Below, piece after piece: positions 1 through 7,200 of a stretch of DNA of 13,676 nucleotides. The notes below the pieces were generated by a model. The model was not told where the DNA came from and ran no database searches. It saw only the letters and a list, made by a program, of their open reading frames with translations. The number at the start of each line of letters is the position of its first letter. Within the stretch, counting starts at the first letter, position 1. The DNA is taken from contig JAZGAE010000089.1 in the NCBI GenBank assembly GCA_036475545.1, forward strand, positions 1 to 13,676. The letters are read 5' to 3'. The translations under genes and the position numbers were made by a program. This stretch comes from JAZGAE01 sp036475545 (GTDB lineage: Bacteria > Pseudomonadota > Alphaproteobacteria > DATDPM01).

Positions 1-74
1 GCCGGACCGCACGGAGGCGCGCGGGATCCGCTCGCGGCGGACATCGACGGCAGATCACGAAAACGCTCGGCCAT
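1..74 (-). CDS. Unknown protein, N-terminal fragment running off the left edge
   Basis: An ATG at 74-72 on the minus strand opens a frame with no stop to the window edge (24 complete codons, beginning MAERFRDLP). A good Shine-Dalgarno sequence (AGGAG) sits 5 nt upstream of the ATG, which is the main reason to call it. It lies 91 bp downstream of the OprO/P-type porin on the same strand, so it could be the third gene of that cluster, although a small hairpin lies between them. Too little protein is visible for any function. The fragment is arginine-, serine- and proline-rich and shows no obvious signal peptide. Confidence 0.45.
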   Translation of the reverse strand, partial: MAERFRDLPSMSAASGSRAPPCGP

Positions 75-144
75 GTTCACTCCTGTTCTGCATTCCATGC
101 CCCTCTGTGGGGCGAACGAACCAACCGTGGCCACTGAAGCCGCC

Positions 145-159
145 AGGCTCGAAGAGCCT
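145..159 (-). terminator. Small hairpin just after the OprO/P-type porin stop
   Basis: AGGCTC-GAA-GAGCCT is a perfect 6-bp inverted repeat with a 3-nt loop, 6 nt beyond the porin stop codon in the leftward direction. No T-run follows, so it is a weak candidate for an intrinsic terminator. It could instead be an mRNA-stabilising 3' hairpin between porin and downstream gene. Confidence 0.3.
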
Positions 160-165
160 CGCGGC

Positions 166-1566
166 CTAGAAATCGATTTGCGCCCGGATCTGCACGATGA
201 ACGGATTGTCGTTGCCGGCCAAGATTTCGCCGGCGCGCAGGTTCGCCGAGTTGCCGGTCGCGTTCTCATCGGTATCGACCCAAATGGTGTTGAGCATGAA
301 TCGGAGGTAAGGGTTCACGTACCAGTTTAGCCCGAGGGTGACGTTGTCCTCCTCGCCGCCGAGGAGGCCCTCGTCGGTGAGGTCGATCGTGCTGTAGCGC
401 ACGCCGACCTGCCACGCCCCGAAGCCGCCCTCTCCGAGGTTGTTCTTCGGCTTGACGCGCCCGAACTTGCCCTTCTTGGCGTTGTAGGCCCGCGACTCGC
501 CGGTGAGAAAATAGCTCCCCTGGACGTACCAGCCATCGAAATCGGGATCGAGGTCGACGCTGGGATCGGTACTGAAGTCCGTGCCGTCGACGGAGGCGTG
601 GAGGTATTCCCCCTGCAGCGCGAACGGCCCGTAAACGCCGGCCGCCTCGGCCCCCCACCGGACCAGGCTGTCCGAGCCCGGGACCGTGATCTTGACGAAT
701 TCGGCGTCGGTGACGTGAGACTCCGGTTCGCTCTCGAACGTGAAGTTGCCGGCGTCCTCGGGAGCGAGGTAGCTGCCCCAGAGACCGAGGTGCAAGACCC
801 TGGTTTTTTCATGGAGCGGCGCGAAAGTGACACGGCCGGCCACCTGCCAGTCCTCGTTGCCCTCATCGGCGGGATCATCATCAACGTCGGCGCCGAAGAT
901 ACCGGCCTCCGCGGTCCAGTCGTCCCCGTGGACTTTCCCGGAGAAGCCGATCTGACGGTCGCCGACCTCATCGATGAAGGCGTGCGCGAGGCTGCGCTCC
1001 ATGAAGGTGATGAAGCGGGAACTCGTCATGTTGTCGAGGCTGGCGGCCGGCTTGTGGTGGCCAAGAGTGAGCGCAAGGTTGCCGAAACCCTTCAAGCCCT
1101 TGTACTTGATGTAGACATCCTTGGCCCCAACGTGGTTGTCGGCGAAGTCCCACTGGGATTTGTATTCCCAGTCCTTGAACAGCGTGCCCGCCAGGAACAG
1201 CCGCGCCCGGCGGAACTCGGTACCGTCGCCGAGGTCGGACTTGTCCTCGTCGTACCAGGCGGAATCCACCATGATCCGGCCGCCGAGATGGGCCGTGAAG
1301 TTCTTGTCCCCGCTCTCGATCACGAGCCCGGGTTTGTACTTCAGCGTCATGGCCTTGCCGTCGGCTTTCTTCGCGGCCTCTTCCTGGGACTTCTTGATTT
1401 CGCCCTGTTCGGCCTTGACGCGGGAGAGCTCCGACTGCAGCGCGTCGACCTGGCGCTGGAGGTCGTCGAGGCGGTCGGCCTTGGCGGCGCCGGCGGCGAC
1501 GATTGCGGCGAGCCCGAGGGCCGCGCCCGGAAGCAACGCGGGGAGGCGAGTCAGATCAATCAACAT
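166..1566 (-). CDS. OprO/OprP-type (phosphate-selective porin family) outer-membrane porin
   Basis: This 466-aa protein is a predicted outer-membrane beta-barrel porin, probably admitting small anions or other solutes. Residues 1-30 form a signal peptide with an AKA|D cleavage site. Residues 31-68 form a heptad-like coiled coil (DRLDDLQRQVDALQ and on), and the rest is barrel-type sequence with alternating polar and aromatic residues ending in IDF. The terminal phenylalanine is the usual BAM-recognition residue. The segment with FTAHLGGRIMVDSAWY, FRRARLFLAGTLFKDWEYK and the terminal WYVNPYLRFMLN resemble the phosphate-selective porin O/P family (Pfam Porin_O_P). The start is supported by AGGAGG 8 nt upstream. 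It lies 33 bp downstream of a second porin gene, so the two are probably co-transcribed. Family membership is fairly sure. Substrate is not: the name does not prove phosphate selectivity and I found no full Pho box upstream. Confidence 0.88.
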   Translation of the reverse strand: MLIDLTRLPALLPGAALGLAAIVAAGAAKADRLDDLQRQVDALQSELSRVKAEQGEIKKSQEEAAKKADGKAMTLKYKPGLVIESGDKNFTAHLGGRIMVDSAWYDEDKSDLGDGTEFRRARLFLAGTLFKDWEYKSQWDFADNHVGAKDVYIKYKGLKGFGNLALTLGHHKPAASLDNMTSSRFITFMERSLAHAFIDEVGDRQIGFSGKVHGDDWTAEAGIFGADVDDDPADEGNEDWQVAGRVTFAPLHEKTRVLHLGLWGSYLAPEDAGNFTFESEPESHVTDAEFVKITVPGSDSLVRWGAEAAGVYGPFALQGEYLHASVDGTDFSTDPSVDLDPDFDGWYVQGSYFLTGESRAYNAKKGKFGRVKPKNNLGEGGFGAWQVGVRYSTIDLTDEGLLGGEEDNVTLGLNWYVNPYLRFMLNTIWVDTDENATGNSANLRAGEILAGNDNPFIVQIRAQIDF

Positions 1567-1599
1567 CTTTTTACCCTCCTCTCTCGGCTCGGCACCGCG

Positions 1600-3042
1600 T
1601 CAGAACTCGGCCTGAAGCCGGACGAAGAAGGCGGTCTTGTCGCGGTCGTCGCCCGCCGCCTGATTGAAGGTGACCCCGCCGATGACGCCGTTGGGATAGC
1701 CGCTCACGGCGTCTCCGAGCAGGGCGTACGCGGCCCCGAAGTCCAGGGCCAGAATGTCCGAAAAGTGGTAAGTCCCCATGGCGAGGAAATCGAAGCCCAC
1801 GAGGCTGTCGCGGCCGGCGGGAGTGTCGCTGGCGCCGAACCAGCCGGCCGCCAAATACATGTCGGTATTCGCGGTCAGGGGGCGGAAATACTTGACCTGA
1901 ACGGTGGTCAGGCCGAGGCCGTTGTTGGAGATGTTTACGGAGTCGGCATCGAATCCGGTGTCGGTCGGTCCCTGGATCGTAAGCAGCCCGGTGTAGCCCC
2001 AGTACCCCTGGGTTGCGGCAAGCGCCATGGGCGGCAGGAAGCCGCTCCCGTCGGACTCGCCGGAGGCGTATGTCGCCATCACCCCGAGGCCGCCGTCTCC
2101 GGTCAGCTCGATCTTGGCCGCGATGCCGTCGGCGTCGTCGCGCGTGCCCAGCAGTTCCTTCTCGGTGTGCGAGCCGACGACGAAACCGCGCAGGAGCAGG
2201 CCGTCCCTGAGCCAGTAGCTGCCGCCGATGCCGAAGTTGGCGTGAATTCTGTCCTTCTGAGCCGGATCCGCGAGATTGGCGAGGGTCGCGCCGAGGTGGA
2301 GCTGGCTGTCCCGCGGCAACGGCAGGGCGTAATCCAGCTGGTAGTGGACGAAGTCGTCCTCGGCGACCGTCTCGTCCCCCTCATTCAGGTTGGCGCCGAA
2401 GGCGCGCAGGCTTCCGCCTCCCAAGGGCGCCGTGAGCGAAAGCGCCACCGGGTTGTAGTCCCAGTCGCTGGAGAACAGGGTGTCGTCGAAACGGTCGCTC
2501 AAGGGCACGATGCCGGCCTGGACGTTCGCGCCGTTCCCGAAGGTGTAGTCGAGCACCGCGTGACGCACCGCGATGTCGTTGCCCCTGGAGCTGGTGCTGG
2601 TCGTCGTCACGTTGTCGGTGGTGTGTCCCAGCTCCAGTTGCAGGTGCGTCTTGAACTGCTCGCTGAACTTGATGTCCACGTTCTGGCGAACGCGCACGCG
2701 GCTCGCCGTCCGGTCGTCGCCCCCGACGTCGTCCGCGACCGCGTAACTGTTGACGCGGTACTGGCCGCCGAAGGAGAACTGCGGGCCCGTTGCGACGGCC
2801 TCAGGCTTTTCGGCGGGTCTCTTCTCGGTGGCCAGCTGGCGCAACTGGGCCCGCACTTCCTGCATCTGCCGCTGCATGGTCTCGCTTTGGTGTTGCAAGG
2901 CCTCGCTTTGGCGTTGCAAGGCCTCGTTTTGGCGCTGCAACGCCTCCAGCCTCTGCTCGAGCAGAGCCTCATCGGCGACGGCCGGGACGGTCGAAATCAG
3001 AAGGGCCAGGAGCCCGAGAGCATGGGTCGCCGATCTGGACAT
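1600..3042 (-). CDS. Outer-membrane porin with N-terminal coiled coil
   Basis: This 480-aa protein has a signal peptide (residues 1-23, cleavage near AVA|DE). A very regular glutamine-rich coiled coil follows at about 26-72, built from heptads of the form ALQRQSE. The rest is a beta-barrel domain beginning near FSFGGQYRVNSY (about 89) and ending VRLQAEF, with the terminal phenylalanine typical of porins. The coiled coil probably trimerises in the periplasm or anchors the barrel to the cell wall, as in SlpA- and OprP-like porins; this is inference. The start has AGGAGG 5 nt upstream. The gene heads a leftward cluster with the OprO/P-type porin, behind a candidate promoter at about 3139-3165 and a pair of TGCGAC palindromes. 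I do not recognise a closer family; its substrate is unknown. Confidence 0.8.
   Translation of the reverse strand: MSRSATHALGLLALLISTVPAVADEALLEQRLEALQRQNEALQRQSEALQHQSETMQRQMQEVRAQLRQLATEKRPAEKPEAVATGPQFSFGGQYRVNSYAVADDVGGDDRTASRVRVRQNVDIKFSEQFKTHLQLELGHTTDNVTTTSTSSRGNDIAVRHAVLDYTFGNGANVQAGIVPLSDRFDDTLFSSDWDYNPVALSLTAPLGGGSLRAFGANLNEGDETVAEDDFVHYQLDYALPLPRDSQLHLGATLANLADPAQKDRIHANFGIGGSYWLRDGLLLRGFVVGSHTEKELLGTRDDADGIAAKIELTGDGGLGVMATYASGESDGSGFLPPMALAATQGYWGYTGLLTIQGPTDTGFDADSVNISNNGLGLTTVQVKYFRPLTANTDMYLAAGWFGASDTPAGRDSLVGFDFLAMGTYHFSDILALDFGAAYALLGDAVSGYPNGVIGGVTFNQAAGDDRDKTAFFVRLQAEF
2881..2943 (-). repeat. 21-bp tandem repeat encoding coiled-coil heptads
   Basis: Three adjacent 21-bp units (2881-2901, 2902-2922, 2923-2943) differ by only a few bases. 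Each encodes one heptad of the ALQRQ(S/N)E type in the porin's coiled coil. Units of 21 bp keep the frame, so slippage could lengthen or shorten the coil without destroying the gene. Confidence 0.85.
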
Positions 3043-3138
3043 CGCTTCCTCCTGGAAACGACATTGGTTTCTGTCACGCTGATCGCATTACCGCGAACAC
3101 TGTAAAAAAAATAGAAATACATTCTCATATGCTTCGTC

Positions 3139-3165
3139 TTTATAAGTTATGATAAGGACAGCCAA
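3139..3165 (-). promoter_or_regulatory. Candidate leftward sigma-70-type promoter of the porin cluster
   Basis: Read on the minus strand, TTGGCT (3165-3160) and TATAAA (3144-3139) are separated by 15 nt. That is a 4/6 and a 5/6 match to consensus with a short spacer, in an AT-rich pocket. The start site would be near 3132, giving a leader of about 90 nt to the porin ATG. The TGCGAC palindromes lie immediately upstream, where an activator would bind. The short spacer fits a promoter that needs an activator. Confidence 0.4.
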
Positions 3166-3172
3166 AAGATTA

Positions 3173-3221
3173 TGCGACCGAACGTCGCACCCCGCCAAAT
3201 AATATGCGACTAATCGTCGCA
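3173..3221. promoter_or_regulatory. Paired palindromic operators, TGCGAC-N5-GTCGCA
   Basis: Two copies of the same 17-bp interrupted palindrome occur at 3173-3189 (spacer CGAAC) and 3205-3221 (spacer TAATC). Both six-base arms are perfect in each copy while the five spacer bases differ, the pattern expected when the arms are bound by a dimer. The copies are 32 bp apart, about three helical turns, so two dimers would sit on the same face. They lie just upstream of the candidate porin promoter. I cannot name the regulator. Confidence 0.6.
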
Positions 3222-3407
3222 CCCAGCGAAGACCCCGTGTTGCTGGTCTCGTGCGGTTCCTTCGCGCCTGGCCTGCAACGACAAGCGCCGACCTCGCCGG
3301 AACGGCATCCGCCCCGCCCCGGGTTCCCCGCTCGGGGTTGGGCAAAGGGGTGGATTCAGCCGTGGACGTTATCTACAGTGCGTGAACGGCGACGCCGGGG
3401 CCCTTAG

Positions 3408-3438
3408 TTCGCCGAAGCCCCACCCTCGGTTCGCCGAA
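3408..3438. promoter_or_regulatory. Paired TTCGCCGAA palindromes upstream of the CMD-like gene
   Basis: TTCG-C-CGAA occurs at 3408-3416 and 3430-3438, inside the 11-bp direct repeat GTTCGCCGAAG. The 22-bp offset is about two helical turns. Both lie 50-80 bp before the CMD-like start codon, a position suited to an operator. CG-rich nonamers can recur by chance in such DNA, so the call is moderate. Confidence 0.4.
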
Positions 3439-3487
3439 GACCGACCGCTGAGACGAGATCAAACGGAAAGGTGACTAGGAGCGCATC

Positions 3488-3814
3488 ATGACGGAGACGC
3501 TTCCTCCCGCGCTGGCGGTATTCATAGAGAAAGATCCGGAGGTGTGGGGGGCCTATCAAGGCCTCGGCAAAGCGTGCTCCGAAGCGGGGCCGCTGGACGC
3601 GCGCACGCGAAGGCTTGTCAAGCTCGCGCTTGCCGTGGGCGGCGGGTCCGAGGGAGCCGTGCACTCGCACGTCCGGCGCGGCCTCGACGAGGGGCTCTCA
3701 CCTCAGGAGCTGCGGCACGTGGCGGTGCTTGCCATCCCGACGCTCGGCTTTCCCGCGGCCGTTGCCGCGCTCACGTGGATCGCGGACATCGTCGGGAAGC
3801 GGGAAGGCTCGTAA
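3488..3814 (+). CDS. Carboxymuconolactone decarboxylase / AhpD-fold family protein lacking the CxxC
   Basis: This 108-aa protein matches the short all-helical CMD/AhpD fold in length and pattern. It has an N-terminal 'DPEVWGAYQGL' helix, then DARTRRLVKLALAV (38-50), the active-site helix SEGAVHSHVRRGLDEG (54-69), 'SPQELRHV' (71-78) and a hydrophobic C-terminal helix. AhpD-like members carry C-x2-C followed by a histidine in the active-site helix. Here the two cysteine positions read as S54 and A57, with the neighbouring histidines (H59, H61) kept. A thiol-peroxidase or disulfide-reductase role is therefore unlikely. The only cysteine is C30, outside the motif. The start has AGGAG 6 nt upstream. 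It stands alone between two control regions. A decarboxylase, an isomerase-like or a purely structural role all remain possible. Confidence 0.8.
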   Translation: MTETLPPALAVFIEKDPEVWGAYQGLGKACSEAGPLDARTRRLVKLALAVGGGSEGAVHSHVRRGLDEGLSPQELRHVAVLAIPTLGFPAAVAALTWIADIVGKREGS

Positions 3815-3816
3815 CG

Positions 3817-3846
3817 CCGTTCTCCCCGGCCTCTTTCGGCCAACGG
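3817..3846 (+). terminator. Hairpin after the CMD-like gene
   Basis: CCGTT (3817-3821) pairs with AACGG (3842-3846), and inside it GGCC (3828-3831) pairs with GGCC (3838-3841). It begins 3 nt after the stop codon. An asymmetric internal loop and the lack of a T-run make it a weak terminator candidate. Confidence 0.3.
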
Positions 3847-4063
3847 AAAGCGGCGATCCCGCGGCGCGAAGGCCGCCGGCGATCCGCAGCGACCCCGGTG
3901 TCCTCGGCGCTGCGAAAGAGGGGTGCGCCCACGGCGGCCTGAACCGCTCCGGTTGGGTGGGTCGCATCGCTGGCACTCCAAAGAATTTTGAATTTCCGGC
4001 GCGTTCGATATCGTGAACCTAGGTAGACTTGCTCGAGATTACCGGAACGCGCCCGGGCGTCCA

Positions 4064-4077
4064 TTGACGCAAATCAA
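4064..4077. promoter_or_regulatory. FNR/ANR/DNR-type binding site
   Basis: TTGAC-GCAA-ATCAA matches the FNR-family consensus TTGAT-N4-ATCAA at nine of ten conserved bases. It lies about 200 bp upstream of an iron-sulfur activase gene, the kind expected to be induced when oxygen is low. A TATACG (4095-4100) downstream could be the -10. The box would then be centred near -37, a few bases nearer than the classic -41.5, so the exact start site is uncertain. Confidence 0.6.
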
Positions 4078-4141
4078 TGCCCAGGAGTGTGCCCTATACG
4101 AGAGTGCCGAGAAGGGGAGCCGTCTTCCTGCTCGCAGACGC

Positions 4142-4169
4142 TTGACGCGGAGCCAATAGTTCTTACTTA
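4142..4169 (+). promoter_or_regulatory. Possible second promoter with a good -35 (TTGACG) and poor -10
   Basis: TTGACG (4142-4147) matches the -35 consensus at five of six positions. After 16 nt comes TACTTA (4164-4169), a poor -10. It sits about 100 bp before the GTG start. It could act as an activator-dependent or weak basal promoter for the activase operon, or be chance. Confidence 0.2.
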
Positions 4170-4270
4170 ATGTTAAAACAGACATATGACGCCGATATGA
4201 CTTGGAATTGCGTAAACATTACTTGAAACGGCCAGTCGTCGCGTACTCTAGTCTAGGGAAGAAGAAGCCG

Positions 4271-7200
4271 GTGGGGAGCCTTTATATAGGGATCGATATA
4301 GGCTCAACCACGGTCAAATGCGCCGTGGTGGAGCCTTCGAGCCTCGCCATCCTCTGGAGCCGCTACGAGCGGCACGAGACGCGGCAGGCCGAGAAACTGG
4401 CGGAGATGCTGGCTGCGATCGAGGAGGCCTTCCCCCACGTTCGGCAGCAAGACATCCGCACCTTCATCACCGGCTCCGGCGCCGGTCCGATCGCGGAGCA
4501 CATCGGCTCGCGCTTCGTCCAGGAGGTCAACGCCGTCACGATCGCGGTTGAGAGGCTTCACCCGGATGTGCGCAGTGTGATCGAACTCGGTGGCCAGGAC
4601 GCAAAGATCATCATCTTCAAGGAGAACTCCGAGACCGGCGAGCGGCAGGCCATCGCCTCGATGAACGACAAGTGCGCCTCCGGCACGGGCGCCACGATCG
4701 ACAAATGCTTGCTCAAGGTCGGCATGCGCCGCGAGGAGCTCGCCTCGCTCCGCTTCGATCCCGACAAGCTTCATCACGTCGCCGCCAAATGCGGGGTCTT
4801 CGCCGAGACCGACATCGTCAACCTGCTCAAGGCCGGCATTCCGTCCCAGGAGGTGATGAACTCGCTGGCCGACGCCATCGTCATGCAGAACCTCACCGTT
4901 CTCACCCGCGGTAATACGCTCCGCGAGAAGGTGCTGCTGCTTGGAGGGCCGAACACCTTCTTGCCGTTCCTGCGGGACTGCTGGCGGCTTCGCATCCCGG
5001 AGGTGTGGGAGGAGCGCGGCTATGTGGCCGCCGACGCTCCGATCCCGGAAATGATCCTCGTGCCGGAGAACGCCCAGTACTACGCGGCCTCAGGTGCCGC
5101 GATCTTCGGGATCGCGGAGCCGGAGGACACCGGCGTCTACCGGGGGCTCGATCCCTTGCGCGCGTTCATCGCCCACGGCCGCAAGGCCACGCTTGGAAGG
5201 TCCGCAGGCCCGCCCTTGATCGGCAAGGACGAAGACCTCGGGGATTTCAAGAGTCGCTATCAGGTGCCGGAGTTTGTGCCGCCAAAGCTCGAACCCGGCA
5301 CGCTCGTCCGCGGCTACATCGGCTTCGACGGCGGTTCCACGAGCTCCAAGGCCGTGCTGATGGGCGAGGACGGCGCCATCCTCGCCAAGGAGTACCAGCT
5401 CTCGGGGGGCAACCCGGTCCAGGATGCGAAGGAGATCCTTGCGCGCATCCGCAAGTTCGCCGACGACCGGAAGTGCACGCTCGAGGTCCTGGGCTTCGGC
5501 GCCACCGGGTATGCGGCGGACGTTCTCGACAGCGCGCTCAAGTGCGACGCCAACATCGTCGAGACGGTGGCCCACATGATGAGCGTCACACACACGTTCG
5601 GCGAGGATGTCGACGTCATCTGCGACATCGGCGGACAGGACATCAAGGTGCTGTTCCTGCAAAACGGCCAGATCAAGAACTTCCGCCTCTCCAACCAGTG
5701 CTCGGCGGGGAACGGCATGCTGCTGCAGGCCATGGCGAACCAGTTCGGGGTGAACGTTCGCGAATACGCCGACATCGCCTTCGGCGCCGAGCTCTCGCCC
5801 AAGTTCAACTACGGCTGTGCCGTCTTCCTCGACACCGACCGCGTCAACTTCCAGAAGGAGGGCTTCACGCGTGAGGAGCTGTTCGCCGGGCTCGCCATGG
5901 TCCTGCCCAAGAACATCTGGCAATACGTGGTGCAGATCGCGCGGATGGCTGAACTCGGGCGCAAGTTCGTCCTCCAAGGCGGCACGCAACGGAACCTGGC
6001 GGCGGTCAAGGCGCAGGTCGACTACATCCTCGAGCGCGTTCCCGGCGCCGAGGTACGACTGCATCCCCATTGCGGCGAGGCCGGCGCCATTGGTGCGGCG
6101 CTCGAGGCCAAGCGCGTGGTGAAGCGGCACGGACATTCCACCTTCATCGGCCTGGATGCGGCGATCGACCTCGCCTACACCACCCGCACCGACGAGACCA
6201 CCCGCTGCAATTTCTGCCCCAACCACTGTTTGCGCACCTTCATCGACACACGCATCCCGGACGGCAGGACGACCCGCTACATCGCCGGCTTCTCCTGCGA
6301 GAAGGGAACCGTGGAATCCAAGGACGAGGTGGTGCGGCTCAATCAGGAGCGCAAGCAGCTCAAGGCCAGATATCCGAACCTCGTGGAGTACGAGGCGGGC
6401 TTGGTTTTCCGCCATTTCTACGAGCCCGCCCCGCAGCCTGAGGCGGGAACGGCGATCGACGACGTGGTGGTGAAACGCTCGTGGTTCGGCGCCGGCCCGG
6501 TGACGCGCAGGGAGATAACGCGGGCCTTCGCGCGCAGCCCCGAAGAGGCTACGGAGCGCCGCAGGAACATCCGTATCGGCATCCCAAGGGTCTTAAACAA
6601 TTACACCTTCGGTCCGTTCCTGAGAACGTATTTGGAGGCCCTCGGTGTGCTGCCGCAGAACATCGTGTTCTCTGATGAGACGTCCGAGGATATGTGGCTC
6701 GAGGGCGGCAAGTACGGCTCGATCGACCCCTGCTACCCCTCCAAGGTCGCCCTTGCGCATATGCACAACCTGCTCTACCGCAAGCAAGCCCGCAAGCCGC
6801 TCGACTACGTGTGGTTCCCCTGCATCACCGCGTTGCCGACCTTCATCTCGCATACGGCGGGTTCAGCGAGTTGCCCGGTCGTCGCCGGCAGTCCGAAGGT
6901 CGCCTTTGCCGCCTTCACCAAGGAGAAGGACCTCTTCGCCGAGGCGGGCGTTGAGTACGTGAGCGACGTGGTTGACTTCGAGACACCGCACCTCTTGCGC
7001 CGACAGCTCTTCGAGACCTGGGGCCGGCGGCTCGGAGTCACCGAGGACGAGAGCGACTGGGCCTGCGAGCAGGGGAGCGAGGCCATGCGGCTTTGCGACG
7101 ATGAGCTGCAGCGCCGCGGCCTCGAGATCCTCGCCCAAACCGAGCAGACAAACGACGTAGTGCTTCTCATGATCGGGCGGCCCTATCACGACGACCCGGG

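Larger units (their letters stand above)
3043..3487. other. Intergenic control region between porins and the CMD-like gene
   Basis: This 445-bp stretch between divergent genes holds no convincing gene. The part at 3100-3210 is markedly more AT-rich than the surroundings and carries a candidate leftward promoter and two TGCGAC-N5-GTCGCA palindromes. The part near the rightward gene holds two TTCGCCGAA palindromes. Open frames here are short and lack ribosome-binding sites. Confidence 0.7.
3815..4270. other. Long leader region upstream of the activase gene
   Basis: This stretch of 456 bp has no supported gene. The first part is GC-rich and contains a hairpin after the CMD-like gene. The part from about 3980 turns AT-richer, with a CGATATCG palindrome (4006-4013), an FNR-like box (4064-4077) and possible -10 and -35 elements. 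The last 80 bp have low third-position GC, unlike the coding body that follows, which supports placing the start codon at 4271. Confidence 0.6.

Noticed and set aside
3071..3077. Pho box (CTGTCAC) upstream of the porin cluster
   Set aside because: Only one half-site is present; no second CTGTCAT-like repeat lies 11 bp away in either direction.
598..3105. Very long open frame antisense to both porins
   Set aside because: It is a mirror of two porin genes in high-GC DNA. It has no ribosome-binding site or recognisable domain, whereas the porin frames have signal peptides, good ribosome-binding sites and barrel sequence.
3971..3987. Sigma-54 promoter at TGGCAC upstream of the activase gene
   Set aside because: The -24-like TGGCAC is present, but the required GC of the -12 element is missing at the correct spacing (AAGAA is found instead).
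4170..4226. 18-codon leader peptide before the activase gene
   Set aside because: It has no ribosome-binding site, no run of regulatory codons and no attenuator-like hairpin that would depend on its translation.
5090..6415. Long open frame antisense to the activase gene
   Set aside because: The plus-strand protein has conserved ATPase and cluster motifs across the same span. The antisense product resembles nothing and has no start signal.
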